From Bacteroidales bacterium (GTDB lineage: Bacteria; Bacteroidota; Bacteroidia; Bacteroidales; UBA932), in NCBI GenBank assembly GCA_017452265.1, contig JAFTMS010000007.1, positions 1-64,000 of the forward strand: a DNA stretch of 64,000 nucleotides, given 5' to 3'. The notes beneath the pieces were generated by a model. It was not told where the DNA came from. It did not search any database and worked only from the letters and a program-made list of their open reading frames with translations. Below are positions 46,237 through 55,650 of this stretch, piece by piece. The translations under genes were made by a program, and so were the position numbers. Position 1 is the first letter of the stretch, and every line of letters begins with the position of its first letter.

Positions 46237-47967
46237 ATGAAGAACCGTCTGTTCATATTTTTTCTGCTTTTCATCAGCTGCAGTCTGGCCGCCCAACCGA
46301 CTGATTACGGCCTTCATATCCAGACCTTTCCGCATCCTTCATCAGAATTCACCGGCCTTGCCCTCGAAGGAGGCGAGCCGATAAGGATTTCGGGAAAGCC
46401 TGCCACTATGAGCTTCAAGCTGTGGAACCGCGAGGAAAACGTCTTCGGCGCCGTGTTCCGCATCGTGACCGACAGGAACAGAAACATAGACCTGATGTAC
46501 GGAGTGTCCGAAAATGACAGGCGCTTCCCGTATCTGGTCGTGGGCAAGCAGACACACCCTCTCTCGAACGAACTGAAGATGAAGACCTGGGTGGACGTGT
46601 CGCTCTGCATCGATCCCAAGAAGGAAAAAGTGACGATAACGTACGACGGGACAGTCCTCGAAGTGGATGCACCGCAGATAAAGTCCACGGAAAGCCTGCG
46701 CATCTTCTTCGGAATCTGCCCTCTGGAAAAATACGACCTGAACAACATCGCATCGGTGAACATCAAGGACATCATCCTGTCCGTAAACGGAAAGAACATA
46801 AGGCAGTGGGACATGTTCAGGCATCAGGGTGACACCTGCTACGACAAGATAGGCCGCTATCCGGCAACTGTGGACAACGCAGTGTGGCTTCTGGACAAGC
46901 ACACGATCTGGCGTCAGATATACGGCAAAAGTTTCGAGGGACAGGCCTCGATAGCCTTCGATGCGGATTCTGCGGTGTTCTTCATCACAAGGGACGGCCG
47001 CACTGTGAGCACATTCAGCTGCAGAGACCTCAAGGAGCGGACGGTCGTATCCAAAGGAGGCGAATATGCCGGCTCATACCCTAATTCGCTCATTTTTCTG
47101 CCGGACGAGCGCAAGATAATGTCGTACAACCTCGACCAGAACCTCTATTCCTGCTTCGATTTCGACACCAGGGAATGGGGTGGCCGGATAAAGCCCGTCA
47201 TGCCATACAAGGAGCATTACTGGAACAATACAGTCGCATGGAACCCACAGGATTCATCGATCATCAGCTTCGGAGGATACGGCCATTACAGGTTCAACAA
47301 CGAGCTGCTCATAAGCTATCCGTCTGTCACCGGCCCGAACCAGCAGAAAAGAATGATTCTCAAGGAAATAGACCCGCGTTATTCTCCGACATCAGCCCTT
47401 GTGGACAGCGTCCTGTACATCTTCGGAGGACGCGGATGCGAGTCCGGAAAGCAGGAGATGCAGCAGAAATACTATTACGACCTGTACGCCTTGAACCTCA
47501 ACACATTACAGCTTAAGCGCCTTTGGGAATTCGAAGGCAGGCCGACAGACGGAGACTTCATTCCGGGCAGCAGCATGCTGTACGACGAGGAGAACGACTG
47601 CTTCTATTTATTCTGCATGCAGCAGGGAGGAATGCTCATGAAGATAGGCAGGACAAGCCCTAAGATAGAGATGATGTCGCTTCCTGTGAACATAAGTCAG
47701 GGAGCACAGTATATATATACGAACCTCTTCCGCTCGCCTTCCGAAGAAAAGCTCTATGCCCTTTTCATGCAGAAGCAGGTGGACGAGATGAGCAAGGTGA
47801 ACATCTACGAACTGAACTGGCCTCCTGTGGCCCTGAAGGATGAACTTGTAGCGGAAGCGCCGGGGGGGGGCGGACCAAAGGAACAGTTCCTGGATATATA
47901 TACTTGCTGCGCTGGCTGTCGGCTGCCTTACCGTTCTTCTTTGGAGAAGCCGCAGGAAGACTGCTGA
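46237..47967 (+). CDS. Membrane one-component regulator, sensor half (frame ends early at a G tract)
   Basis: 576 residues in this frame. Signal peptide MKNRLFIFFLLFISCSLAAQ, then a LamG-like beta-sandwich (about 35-200) and Kelch-like propeller repeats (SIISFGGYGHYRFNN, SALVDSVLYIFGGRGCESGK). Up to codon about 542 this looks like a periplasmic sugar-sensing region. After nine G residues at 47862-47870 the frame continues into an unrelated Cys-rich tail and stops. In the other frame the sequence gives a membrane helix (SWIYILAALAVGCLTVLLW) and then the DNA-binding half. The original gene therefore runs 46237-48766. Either phase-variable, a mutation, or a sequencing error. Confidence 0.8.
   Translation: MKNRLFIFFLLFISCSLAAQPTDYGLHIQTFPHPSSEFTGLALEGGEPIRISGKPATMSFKLWNREENVFGAVFRIVTDRNRNIDLMYGVSENDRRFPYLVVGKQTHPLSNELKMKTWVDVSLCIDPKKEKVTITYDGTVLEVDAPQIKSTESLRIFFGICPLEKYDLNNIASVNIKDIILSVNGKNIRQWDMFRHQGDTCYDKIGRYPATVDNAVWLLDKHTIWRQIYGKSFEGQASIAFDADSAVFFITRDGRTVSTFSCRDLKERTVVSKGGEYAGSYPNSLIFLPDERKIMSYNLDQNLYSCFDFDTREWGGRIKPVMPYKEHYWNNTVAWNPQDSSIISFGGYGHYRFNNELLISYPSVTGPNQQKRMILKEIDPRYSPTSALVDSVLYIFGGRGCESGKQEMQQKYYYDLYALNLNTLQLKRLWEFEGRPTDGDFIPGSSMLYDEENDCFYLFCMQQGGMLMKIGRTSPKIEMMSLPVNISQGAQYIYTNLFRSPSEEKLYALFMQKQVDEMSKVNIYELNWPPVALKDELVAEAPGGGGPKEQFLDIYTCCAGCRLPYRSSLEKPQEDC
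47862..47870 (+). repeat. Run of nine G residues, frameshift site
   Basis: The G run sits between the propeller and the membrane helix. With eight G the codons read A-P-G-G-A-D-Q-R and continue into the helix and the DNA-binding domain; with nine they do not. Such tracts commonly slip during replication. Confidence 0.85.
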
Positions 47968-47980
47968 GAAAGAAGTTTCG

Positions 47981-48766
47981 TTGCCGGCAGGCAGAAAGGA
48001 TGAAGAGGCTCCGGCTTCGGACTTCGATGAGATGCCGCTTCTGCACAATTACGATTTCTCTAAAGGCAGCATATGCTTCTTCGGAGGCTTCCGTGCCACG
48101 GACAAGGACGGAAACGATGTCACAGACCTGTTCACGCCGACTCTCAAGGCCCTCGTCATCCTGCTCATCCTCCACACAGGCAAGGATGCAAGAGGAATCA
48201 GCGGAAACAGGCTCATACAGACGCTCTGGTTCGACAAGACGGAGGAATCGGCAAAGAACAACAGGAACGTGTACATGAGCAAGCTCCGCAGCATTCTGGA
48301 GAGAATAGGAGATGTCAAGATACTGAATCAGAAGGGATTCTGGAGCATCAGCTTCGAAGGCGGCACGATGTGCGATTATCTTGAGGCCCAGAGGCTTTTT
48401 GCAGACAAGGAGAATCAGGAGCTTGAAAAGACGGTGGAGCTGCTTCTGCGTGGCGTCATGCTCCCTAATTTGGAAAGCGATTTCGTGGATCCGTTCAAGA
48501 ACGACTTCTCGAACATGACGATTGACTTCCTCATAAGGCTTCTGAAGCGTTCAGACCTTTCGGACGCCTTCCTTCTCAGGATTGCCGACACGCTCTTCCA
48601 GCACGACTTCATCAATGAGGACGCACTCAAGGTGAAGTGCAGCATCCTGTATAAACAAGGAAAGAAGGGCCTCGCAAAGACCGTATACGATGCATTCTGC
48701 AAAGAATACCAGTCATCATTGGGCACCTCCTTTCCTGTCTCTATGCTTGACCTTATAAAGGATTAG
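47981..48766 (+). CDS. Membrane one-component regulator, DNA-binding half (SARP-like winged helix)
   Basis: Open frame from the shifted side; the apparent TTG start at 47981 is probably not used if the upstream half is fused. Residues about 25-125 form a winged-helix domain of the OmpR/SARP type: GSICFFGGFRATDKDGNDVT, FTPTLKALVILLILH, NRNVYMSKLRSILERIGDVK as recognition-helix region, then KGFWSISF as the wing. A helical C-terminal part (about 130-260) resembles the bacterial transcriptional activator domain. It should act at the inner membrane face and switch nearby glycan genes. The frame ends 8 bp from the convergent SGNH/GH43 gene. Confidence 0.78.
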   Translation: MPAGRKDEEAPASDFDEMPLLHNYDFSKGSICFFGGFRATDKDGNDVTDLFTPTLKALVILLILHTGKDARGISGNRLIQTLWFDKTEESAKNNRNVYMSKLRSILERIGDVKILNQKGFWSISFEGGTMCDYLEAQRLFADKENQELEKTVELLLRGVMLPNLESDFVDPFKNDFSNMTIDFLIRLLKRSDLSDAFLLRIADTLFQHDFINEDALKVKCSILYKQGKKGLAKTVYDAFCKEYQSSLGTSFPVSMLDLIKD

Positions 48767-48774
48767 CATACATC

Positions 48775-50358
48775 TCAATATCTTTCAAGGAACGAGCGGT
48801 TGCGCTGCTCGACGATTCTGATGGTACCATCCTCGTTGTAGAACAGTCTGTCAAAGCAGATCGAGCGGAGATTTCCCCTGCCGGAAAGTGCGCAGTTGTG
48901 GTAGAACATGTACCACTGGCCTTTGTATTCCACAATCGAGCCGTGGCTTGTGTCGCAGTCCGTCTCTTCAAGAAGGATTCCCTTGTAGTCCCACGGACCG
49001 AGAGGCGATGTGCTCATCGCGTAGTGGATACGGTTGTATTGTTTTCCGTTTTCGTTGATATGGTTGTCCGGATACGAGAGATAATATATGCCGTTGCGCT
49101 TGTGTATCCAGGCACCTTCGTGGAAATCGTTGAGTCCCTGCATCTCCACCATCGGGCCGTCAAGCTCCACCATATTGTCCTTGAGCTTTCCACCGTAACA
49201 TCTGCTGCTTCCTCCGTTGTAGATATAGGCCTGGCCGTCGTCATCCATGAATATGCACGGATCTATATATGAAGGCACTCCCTCGATGTATCCCTGCACC
49301 TTGAAATCCGATGCAGGCTTGCGGCTTGTCGCAACGCCGATCTTCCAGGTGCTTCCTGTATGCGTGCCGCTCGGATGAGGAAAATAGAAGTAGTATGTTC
49401 CGTCCTTGTATGCACAGTCTGGTGCCCACATGTAGCCTCCTTCGCGGCGTCCCCACGGAACCTGTCCTGAATTCAGGATCTCGCCGTGATCCGTCCAGTT
49501 GATCATGTCGTCGGTCGAGAACACATGGTAGCGGTCCATATAGTCACAACCCCTCGGAGGGAAGATGTCGTGCGACGCATAGACATAGAGCCTTCCGTCC
49601 TTCCAGACGTGTGCAGAAGGATCTGCCGTGTACATATGCGTGATGAAAGGATTGCTTGCCATACCGTCCACGGTCATTTCCGGCGAAGGCTTCTCAGGAT
49701 AGGCCATGAGATAGTCGTACATCTTCCTTGCCATCATTTCCGAGCCTTCCCTGTTAGGATGGATCTGGTCCGGCATCAGTTCGGGATGGCGGTTCAGGAC
49801 AGGATGCATGTCGAGGACTTCGATCTTCATGCGGCTCGCTGCCTCAATCGTCTTAGGCGACACCTGACGGCATATTATGTCGTCGTAGATACCGTTAGAA
49901 TCCACCACGAAAGAGACGATCGGGGTCATGATGATGATTCTCGGCTTCGTCGGAAGGTTCCGGAAAGACGCTATCATCTCGCATGCGTCCTTGATGAATT
50001 CGTCCATATAGACACGGTTGATCGCCTTGCTGTCGTTTCCTCCGAGGTCTATGAACACGATGTCGGGCTCCGATGCAAGGGCCTTCTGATAGGCTTCCTT
50101 CTCCCAGTACGGGCAATCGCCCTTCTTGAGCATGGTGCAGCCGCCCACTCCGAAATTGCTAACGACATATTTGTCTCCGAGCATACGTCCGAGCTGTCCT
50201 GGATAGGAATCTGCCGGCGGATTCGGTGTTGTGGCGCCTTCAGTGATGCTTGCGCCGATGCATGTCACCCTCACAGGGGCCTTGCGGCTTCTTGCCGAAA
50301 GACTCATGACGGCCATCAGGGCGGCCATGATGATACAGATGATTCTTTTGAGTTTCAT
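48775..50358 (-). CDS. SGNH-family esterase fused to GH43
   Basis: 527 residues from ATG 50358 (MKLKRIICII); an ATG at 50382 overlapping the GH2 stop as TAATG is possible. Signal peptide ends MSLSA. The first domain is an SGNH hydrolase: catalytic Ser in CIGASITEG (about residue 37), Asn in IDLGGNDS, and the Asp-x-x-His pair in PDQIHPN. It probably removes O-acetyl groups. From about residue 235 comes GH43, with acids in YTADPSAHVW, YIDPCIF and DFHEGAWI. The two activities together suggest an acetylated, xylosylated or arabinosylated glycan. Very similar GH43 to the gene at 31.2-32.1 kb. Confidence 0.87.
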   Translation of the reverse strand: MKLKRIICIIMAALMAVMSLSARSRKAPVRVTCIGASITEGATTPNPPADSYPGQLGRMLGDKYVVSNFGVGGCTMLKKGDCPYWEKEAYQKALASEPDIVFIDLGGNDSKAINRVYMDEFIKDACEMIASFRNLPTKPRIIIMTPIVSFVVDSNGIYDDIICRQVSPKTIEAASRMKIEVLDMHPVLNRHPELMPDQIHPNREGSEMMARKMYDYLMAYPEKPSPEMTVDGMASNPFITHMYTADPSAHVWKDGRLYVYASHDIFPPRGCDYMDRYHVFSTDDMINWTDHGEILNSGQVPWGRREGGYMWAPDCAYKDGTYYFYFPHPSGTHTGSTWKIGVATSRKPASDFKVQGYIEGVPSYIDPCIFMDDDGQAYIYNGGSSRCYGGKLKDNMVELDGPMVEMQGLNDFHEGAWIHKRNGIYYLSYPDNHINENGKQYNRIHYAMSTSPLGPWDYKGILLEETDCDTSHGSIVEYKGQWYMFYHNCALSGRGNLRSICFDRLFYNEDGTIRIVEQRNRSFLERY

Positions 50359-50381
50359 GATGATATTGGTTTTAGTGATCA

Positions 50382-53300
50382 TTATTCAGGATTTGTGAAG
50401 CGCACCTGCAGCATCGGAACATATTCCTGACGGTTGGTGCACTCGAAATATCCTCCTAGGGTACGTTCCTCAACGGCTCCTATGCTGATTTCAAGACTGT
50501 TCCAGCCCTGCAGCAGCGGCAGTTCATGATATGTCGTACCATTGCCGTCCTGCACGTCGGCCGAACGAGGAATTCCGTTCAGTGTGAGCTTGCAGGAATT
50601 GTCGTTGAATACAAGCGTAAGCTTCGGCATATTCGGTTCTATGAGCAGGTCGTCAAGCGGACGAGGGCTGTATACATATACCGTAAGCTTCTTATCCTCA
50701 ATCTTTTCATTTATCGAATCCGGGAAGATGAGGCGTCCGTCCTGAAGGAAGAACATATCTTCCACAGCTATGCCTGAACGGTCACAAGGTATGCCGGCAT
50801 GGTCGAGAATGGCTGCCAATGTCCTGTAGCCCTTTCCCGTATTGGCGAAATCAGTCAAGGTGCTTATGTATACGTTCCCATTGCGGACGAATACCGGAGC
50901 CGCTGCCGTACACTCGTTTTCGCTTCTGAGCACAGCCGCCGTCTTGAGCTTCTCGGCTCTCTTGTTCCATGTTCTCCAGTCCGTCCTGCAGGCTTCAAGA
51001 AGCACATCACCCTCTTCCACAAACTGTCCTTTAAGCGTGTACCTTGCGGCATCCGACTTCTGCAGTTCGCAGAAATAGAAGTCCGAATTCTTCAATCCAC
51101 GCATCCAGGACTTCTGCACAGGCAGGAAAGACGAACGGCTGAGGCAGTCAGTTTCAACAGGATACGGCAGAATTGCATTGAACGCATCGACGGTCTGCGG
51201 CACAAGTCCCCATATCCATATATGCATTCCTTTGTCTGTCAATACCTTGAGGTCCTTTTCCGATGGTATTGAGCTGCCGTCCACAATGGCTATTGCCTTC
51301 TGCGGATTTCCGGACTTACGCGGCTTTCCAGCCTTCGGGGTGAAGACCACACCCTGCGCATCCATGATCTTCTTCAGTGGCGAATCGTCTGCTCCGATGA
51401 AAAGCACCTGCTCATACGGTTCCGCACACATCGGTTCAATCTGCTGCTGTACAGGCGTTTCCGCCCACTTGCACCATTCCGGGCCGTCAGGTGCATTCGC
51501 CGCCCTCATCGCGTCGAAAAGCGGCCAAGGGTCGTAAAGAGGCAGGGACGGATCGTAGCCGGGATTGAGCGTCGAGCTGTACGGGCCTATGCGTTCAGGC
51601 TGCACTCCGGGCATGTCTTCCACATATTCTCCGAAGAATATTCCATCCTCCATATCCGGCTTTGCGCTGAGGTCACGTTTTCCAAAAGGAAGCGGACGGA
51701 GAGCATACCAGACCATATTGAAGACAGTCGAATAGGATGCACCCTGATTGCGCTGCGAGGCTATGAGGTCGTAGCACTCCACCGCAAGGCCCTCCATTCG
51801 GCCGAACTGGGACTCATAGGCGCGTTCACCGTTGTATTTCGACACCTGTTCAGGCGTTCCGTAATATGCCATGCTATGCTCACCGATTCCCCACGGCTTG
51901 CCGATTTCCATCCAGTGACGCATGGAATGCTCATCACCGTAATGGCCAACGGTAACCGGCAGTATTCCGTTGCCGTCATCCTCTCCGTCCGACGATATCC
52001 ACGGACGCGTCGGATCGTTCCTGCGCACGATGTCACGCCATTCCTCCCATGCCTTTTCCTGCAGCGGAAGCAGTTCAGGACGGTTGAACACATATAGAAT
52101 CACGGGCTTGTTCTCGTTGCTGACACTCCAGCCGAATACGGCAGGATGATTTCTGTCACGCAGGACGAACCGCTCCAGATGCCCTTTGGAAGCCTTCCAG
52201 AAGTGGTCTGAATCCAGTTTCGGACCTCCGTCACTTGCCCAGTTGGCCGTCTCGTTGAGAACGCATATTCCCATCTCGTCCGCCATATCGAGGTAGAATC
52301 TCGGATATACCTGCGCATGCGGACGTACTGCGTTGCCGTTCATGTCCTTTATGGCGCGGAACCATGCCCATGCGTATCTCCTTGTCATCTGAGGAATTCC
52401 CATGAAATGCCAGGAATCGCCTTTGAGGGCATACGGACGGCCGTTCAGGCAATGTGTTGTGCCTTCTATCGTCCACTCACGCCAGCCGAAACGGGTATAT
52501 TTCCTGTCTATCGTCTGTCTTTTGCCGCATATCGTCAGGATGAGGGCATGAAGATTCGGATGCTCCGGTGTCCAATATTCCAGAACTCCCTCATCGACAG
52601 GAAGTTCCATCTGCCTGACAAGCTTTCCTCCTGCAGGAATCCGCACTTTCATATCTTCGGCAACGAGCTCAGTTTCTCCAAGCTCCCACGCCGGCACAGG
52701 AGCCGACAGCACATCTGTCCCGGCCTTGTTCAGCCATTCCTGCACGGTTCCTCCGAGAATCACATCCGCATCTTTCCGAGTCTGGTTCACAAGCGTAACT
52801 TCCACTGCAAGAATACCTTTCGAAACCAACGGCTTCACAAACACATCCTCTATCCGCACCATAGGAAAGGCCTGCAGATACACATCCTGCCATATTCCGT
52901 TTATGTGGTATCCCCACATCGAACCGGCCGGCACGACACGGCGTCCTGTCGTGCTTCTGTCCTCGAAAAGCTGCTGTGAGCGCACTCCGACGAGGATTTC
53001 TACGGTTTCTCCCGGCTTGACGTATTCCGTTACATCAGGAGAAAACGGCAGGAAGAGATCGAAATTCTCCGCGACCTTCCGACCGTTCACATACACCTCG
53101 GCCGCTCCGGCGACAGCCTCAAAATGCAGCCTTATCTGCTTCCCTGTCCAATCCTGCGGAATGTCCACAGTCCTGCGCATCCATGCCATCTTCACGTCGT
53201 TCCATTCCTGCGGATAGGACGGATAGTTCCTGTGGTCCGGGCCTTCCAGATTCCTGTATGCGAAATCATTCACATTCCATGGTGACGGAATCTTTATCCG

Positions 53301-53561
53301 TACCTTGTCCCAGCTGTCAGCTTCCGGCAGCGGCAGTTGCGGTGCCATGCCTTTGCCGTAGACATAATCCTCAGGCAATGCGACCGGCTGGAATTCCCAG
53401 CTGCCGTTGAGGCAGATTTCCTCGCGGTACGGCTTCTCGGTCCTGTTCACAAGACCTTCCTGCGGTGCATAGATGTGGTTGAAGTGCAGCTTCCCATCGG
53501 GCGATGAGGCTGAAGAGATGATGCTCATGCAGAGGCAGAGCAGCGACAGTATCCTTTTCAT
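50382..53561 (-). CDS. Glycoside hydrolase family 2 enzyme
   Basis: 1059 residues, signal peptide ending MSIISSASS. Sugar-binding and immunoglobulin-like domains span about 45-355, followed by the TIM barrel with acid/base Glu483 in GWSVSNENKP and probable nucleophile Glu561 in WGIGEHSMAYYG. The last 400 residues are extra beta domains. The catalytic site resembles divergent GH2 members annotated as beta-galactosidase or beta-glucuronidase; substrate is unknown. Shares its promoter motif with the SusCD operon and is the first gene of a unit with the SGNH/GH43 gene. Confidence 0.83.
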   Translation of the reverse strand: MKRILSLLCLCMSIISSASSPDGKLHFNHIYAPQEGLVNRTEKPYREEICLNGSWEFQPVALPEDYVYGKGMAPQLPLPEADSWDKVRIKIPSPWNVNDFAYRNLEGPDHRNYPSYPQEWNDVKMAWMRRTVDIPQDWTGKQIRLHFEAVAGAAEVYVNGRKVAENFDLFLPFSPDVTEYVKPGETVEILVGVRSQQLFEDRSTTGRRVVPAGSMWGYHINGIWQDVYLQAFPMVRIEDVFVKPLVSKGILAVEVTLVNQTRKDADVILGGTVQEWLNKAGTDVLSAPVPAWELGETELVAEDMKVRIPAGGKLVRQMELPVDEGVLEYWTPEHPNLHALILTICGKRQTIDRKYTRFGWREWTIEGTTHCLNGRPYALKGDSWHFMGIPQMTRRYAWAWFRAIKDMNGNAVRPHAQVYPRFYLDMADEMGICVLNETANWASDGGPKLDSDHFWKASKGHLERFVLRDRNHPAVFGWSVSNENKPVILYVFNRPELLPLQEKAWEEWRDIVRRNDPTRPWISSDGEDDGNGILPVTVGHYGDEHSMRHWMEIGKPWGIGEHSMAYYGTPEQVSKYNGERAYESQFGRMEGLAVECYDLIASQRNQGASYSTVFNMVWYALRPLPFGKRDLSAKPDMEDGIFFGEYVEDMPGVQPERIGPYSSTLNPGYDPSLPLYDPWPLFDAMRAANAPDGPEWCKWAETPVQQQIEPMCAEPYEQVLFIGADDSPLKKIMDAQGVVFTPKAGKPRKSGNPQKAIAIVDGSSIPSEKDLKVLTDKGMHIWIWGLVPQTVDAFNAILPYPVETDCLSRSSFLPVQKSWMRGLKNSDFYFCELQKSDAARYTLKGQFVEEGDVLLEACRTDWRTWNKRAEKLKTAAVLRSENECTAAAPVFVRNGNVYISTLTDFANTGKGYRTLAAILDHAGIPCDRSGIAVEDMFFLQDGRLIFPDSINEKIEDKKLTVYVYSPRPLDDLLIEPNMPKLTLVFNDNSCKLTLNGIPRSADVQDGNGTTYHELPLLQGWNSLEISIGAVEERTLGGYFECTNRQEYVPMLQVRFTNPE

Positions 53562-53584
53562 AAAATGCCGGTATTACTTTTTTA

Positions 53585-53641
53585 CAAAGTAAAAACCGAC
53601 ACCTTAATAAGCGTTTGCGATTTGGATTAATTTCCGATTAA
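53585..53641 (-). promoter_or_regulatory. GH2 promoter region with shared motif
   Basis: Minus strand TTATTAAGGTGTC (53598-53610), five bases, then TTACTTTG (53585-53592): same order and spacing as at 41528-41553. Further upstream TTAATCGGAAATTAATCC (53624-53641). Confidence 0.55.
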
Positions 53642-53646
53642 AATGA

Positions 53647-55650
53647 CTACAGACGATGCAGAATCTCCAGCACTTTGTCTCCGAGTTCTGATTTTATCCT
53701 TATATGCTCCTTTACAGACGTCACGAATGGATCCGCTTCGAAGAACGAGCCGCGCACCTGCTCGAAATCGTCCATACGCTGTTTTTCGTCGCCATCAGCA
53801 CCGAAGCTGGTCATCGCGCTCAATGAAAATTCCTTGCGCGCATCCTCGTACACAAGATTGTCAAGCGACACTACCGACGTTTTCCATCGATTCACCAGTT
53901 CGCGGAGTTTTTCTGCAGAAACCGCCGCAAGATCCACATCGTAATATTCACATATCACCTTATATGCCCATTTCCATTCGTAGTCGTAATACGAACTGTG
54001 GATGGCGGCAAAGCGGGCATTGATTTCGTCTGCCCCCGTCAGCTTTCCGTTCTGGATATCGTCGAGAACCGCCTCCACCGCCGCCTTCGGAGCAATCATT
54101 CCGGAAATGTCCACCCAGTCGCCTTCTCCGTATTCAGACACCGGAGCAAAAGCCTCATGCAACTGTCCAAGCGTACGGGCGTTCGAATTCATTATCCTTG
54201 TAATCAGCGAATTGCCGAGAAACTTATCTACAGCCATCCCGTAATACTTCAGGCCGTTCTTCAGAGAAGAGCTCTTGATCTTGCCGCTCTGATAGGTGTA
54301 CGCATCGGAATTCACTCCGGAAATCCTCTGGAGCTCCTTCAGTATGGCCATTCCGTTCAGCATCTTCTGAATCGTGTACGGGCTGAGCAGATTATAGTTT
54401 ATCTGATCCAGCCTGTCCGGATCCTTCCTGCCGTCACGTCCGGGCCACTTCTTCGCATCGCGTATCGTACCCACGCTCTTGAGGTTCGCTCCCGGCATGA
54501 TGAAAGACGTGTTCTGCTGCTCTATAAGGTAGGAGAAAGGCAGATCAGACGTGTCCTGATGGCTTACATGGCGTCCCATCACAAGCGAGAAGGCACCGAC
54601 TTTCGCCGGCCACAATATATATGAATCCGACGCCGTCTTGGCTCCCCTCTCCATTATTCCCTGATGGATCGGGCCGAGCTTGTACATATGGTTGCTCTGG
54701 TTGGATCCCGATCCGGCGTTCATGAACGAAAACATTCCGGCAATCAGCAGGGTGGACTTGTGGTGCGTCACCGTGTACGGGCCGGCAAATATCGCGCAGG
54801 CCTCACCGTTCTCGCCCTGACAGTTGCTGAAGAAAAGGGAATCGGATGCGGAATAATTGTGGCCGAGCCGGCATGCCTGGCCGATGAAGCAGCGCGAAAA
54901 AGTCACTCCGTCCTCAACGCTCGAACCGCTGGAGATGATGAAATCGTCTCCTATGACGTTCACGCCTATGTGGACAGGAGCGGCCTCGTTGCTGTTGATG
55001 CTTCCGTTCTTCAACCGGGATGCACCCTCTATCTTGCAGCTGTCCCCTATCTTCACGTTCTTAATGTACCCGGCATCCACAATCGTGACTCCCGCTCCGA
55101 TATATCCCTCTGAAGATGAGACACTTTCCACATATTTACCTATAATTTCGCGGAGCCTCGCGACCATCTCCGGCCTGTGCCTGTAAAGGGCCATTACATA
55201 GGCCGTCTGGGCAGTAAGACGGTCATATATCATCACCTCGCGGCCTCCTGTCTCGTTCAGGACAGACACCTCCACTCCGTTTCCGAAAGCGGTCCGGCCG
55301 TCTGTGAGGATGATGTCTACATTCTCTATGAATGTGTCGTTCCCGATGGTATAGTTCGCGATATAGTTCTTCACGTTCTCGATACAGCAGTCGTCGCCGA
55401 CTGTCACGTTATGGAGAGTCGTGTCGTACAGGCCGGAATGCTTCTTCATTCCTCCGGCAAGAGAGAATTCCTTCCTGAACGCACCCAGCCTTATGTTACC
55501 GGAGAAGCGTGTGTAATGTACATATTCAGGGCAGAAGTCCTCGGCGACCTCTATCAGGCTCCAGTCTGCAGCGGAGCATTTCTGTGACTTCAGGGTTTCT
55601 ATTTCCTCTGCAGTCAGTCTTCTGTAATCATTCTTTTCCAGTGCATTCAT
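53647..55650 (-). CDS. DUF4954 family left-handed beta-helix protein
   Basis: 667 residues, no signal peptide. Hexapeptide-type repeats run through the first 400 residues (VTVGDDCCIENVKNYIANYT, YIKNVKIGDSCKIEGASRLK, SVEDGVTFSRCFIGQACRLG), the fold of many acyl- and nucleotidyl-transferases. This matches DUF4954, a conserved Bacteroidota family of unknown function sometimes noted as sugar-nucleotide pyrophosphorylase-like. Cytoplasmic. Its ATG overlaps the recX stop, so the two are co-transcribed. Confidence 0.8.
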   Translation of the reverse strand: MNALEKNDYRRLTAEEIETLKSQKCSAADWSLIEVAEDFCPEYVHYTRFSGNIRLGAFRKEFSLAGGMKKHSGLYDTTLHNVTVGDDCCIENVKNYIANYTIGNDTFIENVDIILTDGRTAFGNGVEVSVLNETGGREVMIYDRLTAQTAYVMALYRHRPEMVARLREIIGKYVESVSSSEGYIGAGVTIVDAGYIKNVKIGDSCKIEGASRLKNGSINSNEAAPVHIGVNVIGDDFIISSGSSVEDGVTFSRCFIGQACRLGHNYSASDSLFFSNCQGENGEACAIFAGPYTVTHHKSTLLIAGMFSFMNAGSGSNQSNHMYKLGPIHQGIMERGAKTASDSYILWPAKVGAFSLVMGRHVSHQDTSDLPFSYLIEQQNTSFIMPGANLKSVGTIRDAKKWPGRDGRKDPDRLDQINYNLLSPYTIQKMLNGMAILKELQRISGVNSDAYTYQSGKIKSSSLKNGLKYYGMAVDKFLGNSLITRIMNSNARTLGQLHEAFAPVSEYGEGDWVDISGMIAPKAAVEAVLDDIQNGKLTGADEINARFAAIHSSYYDYEWKWAYKVICEYYDVDLAAVSAEKLRELVNRWKTSVVSLDNLVYEDARKEFSLSAMTSFGADGDEKQRMDDFEQVRGSFFEADPFVTSVKEHIRIKSELGDKVLEILHRL

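Noticed and set aside
53647..55650. Large antisense open frames opposite DUF4954, GH2 and GH31 genes as real genes
   Set aside because: They lack family motifs and mirror strongly coding genes on the other strand.
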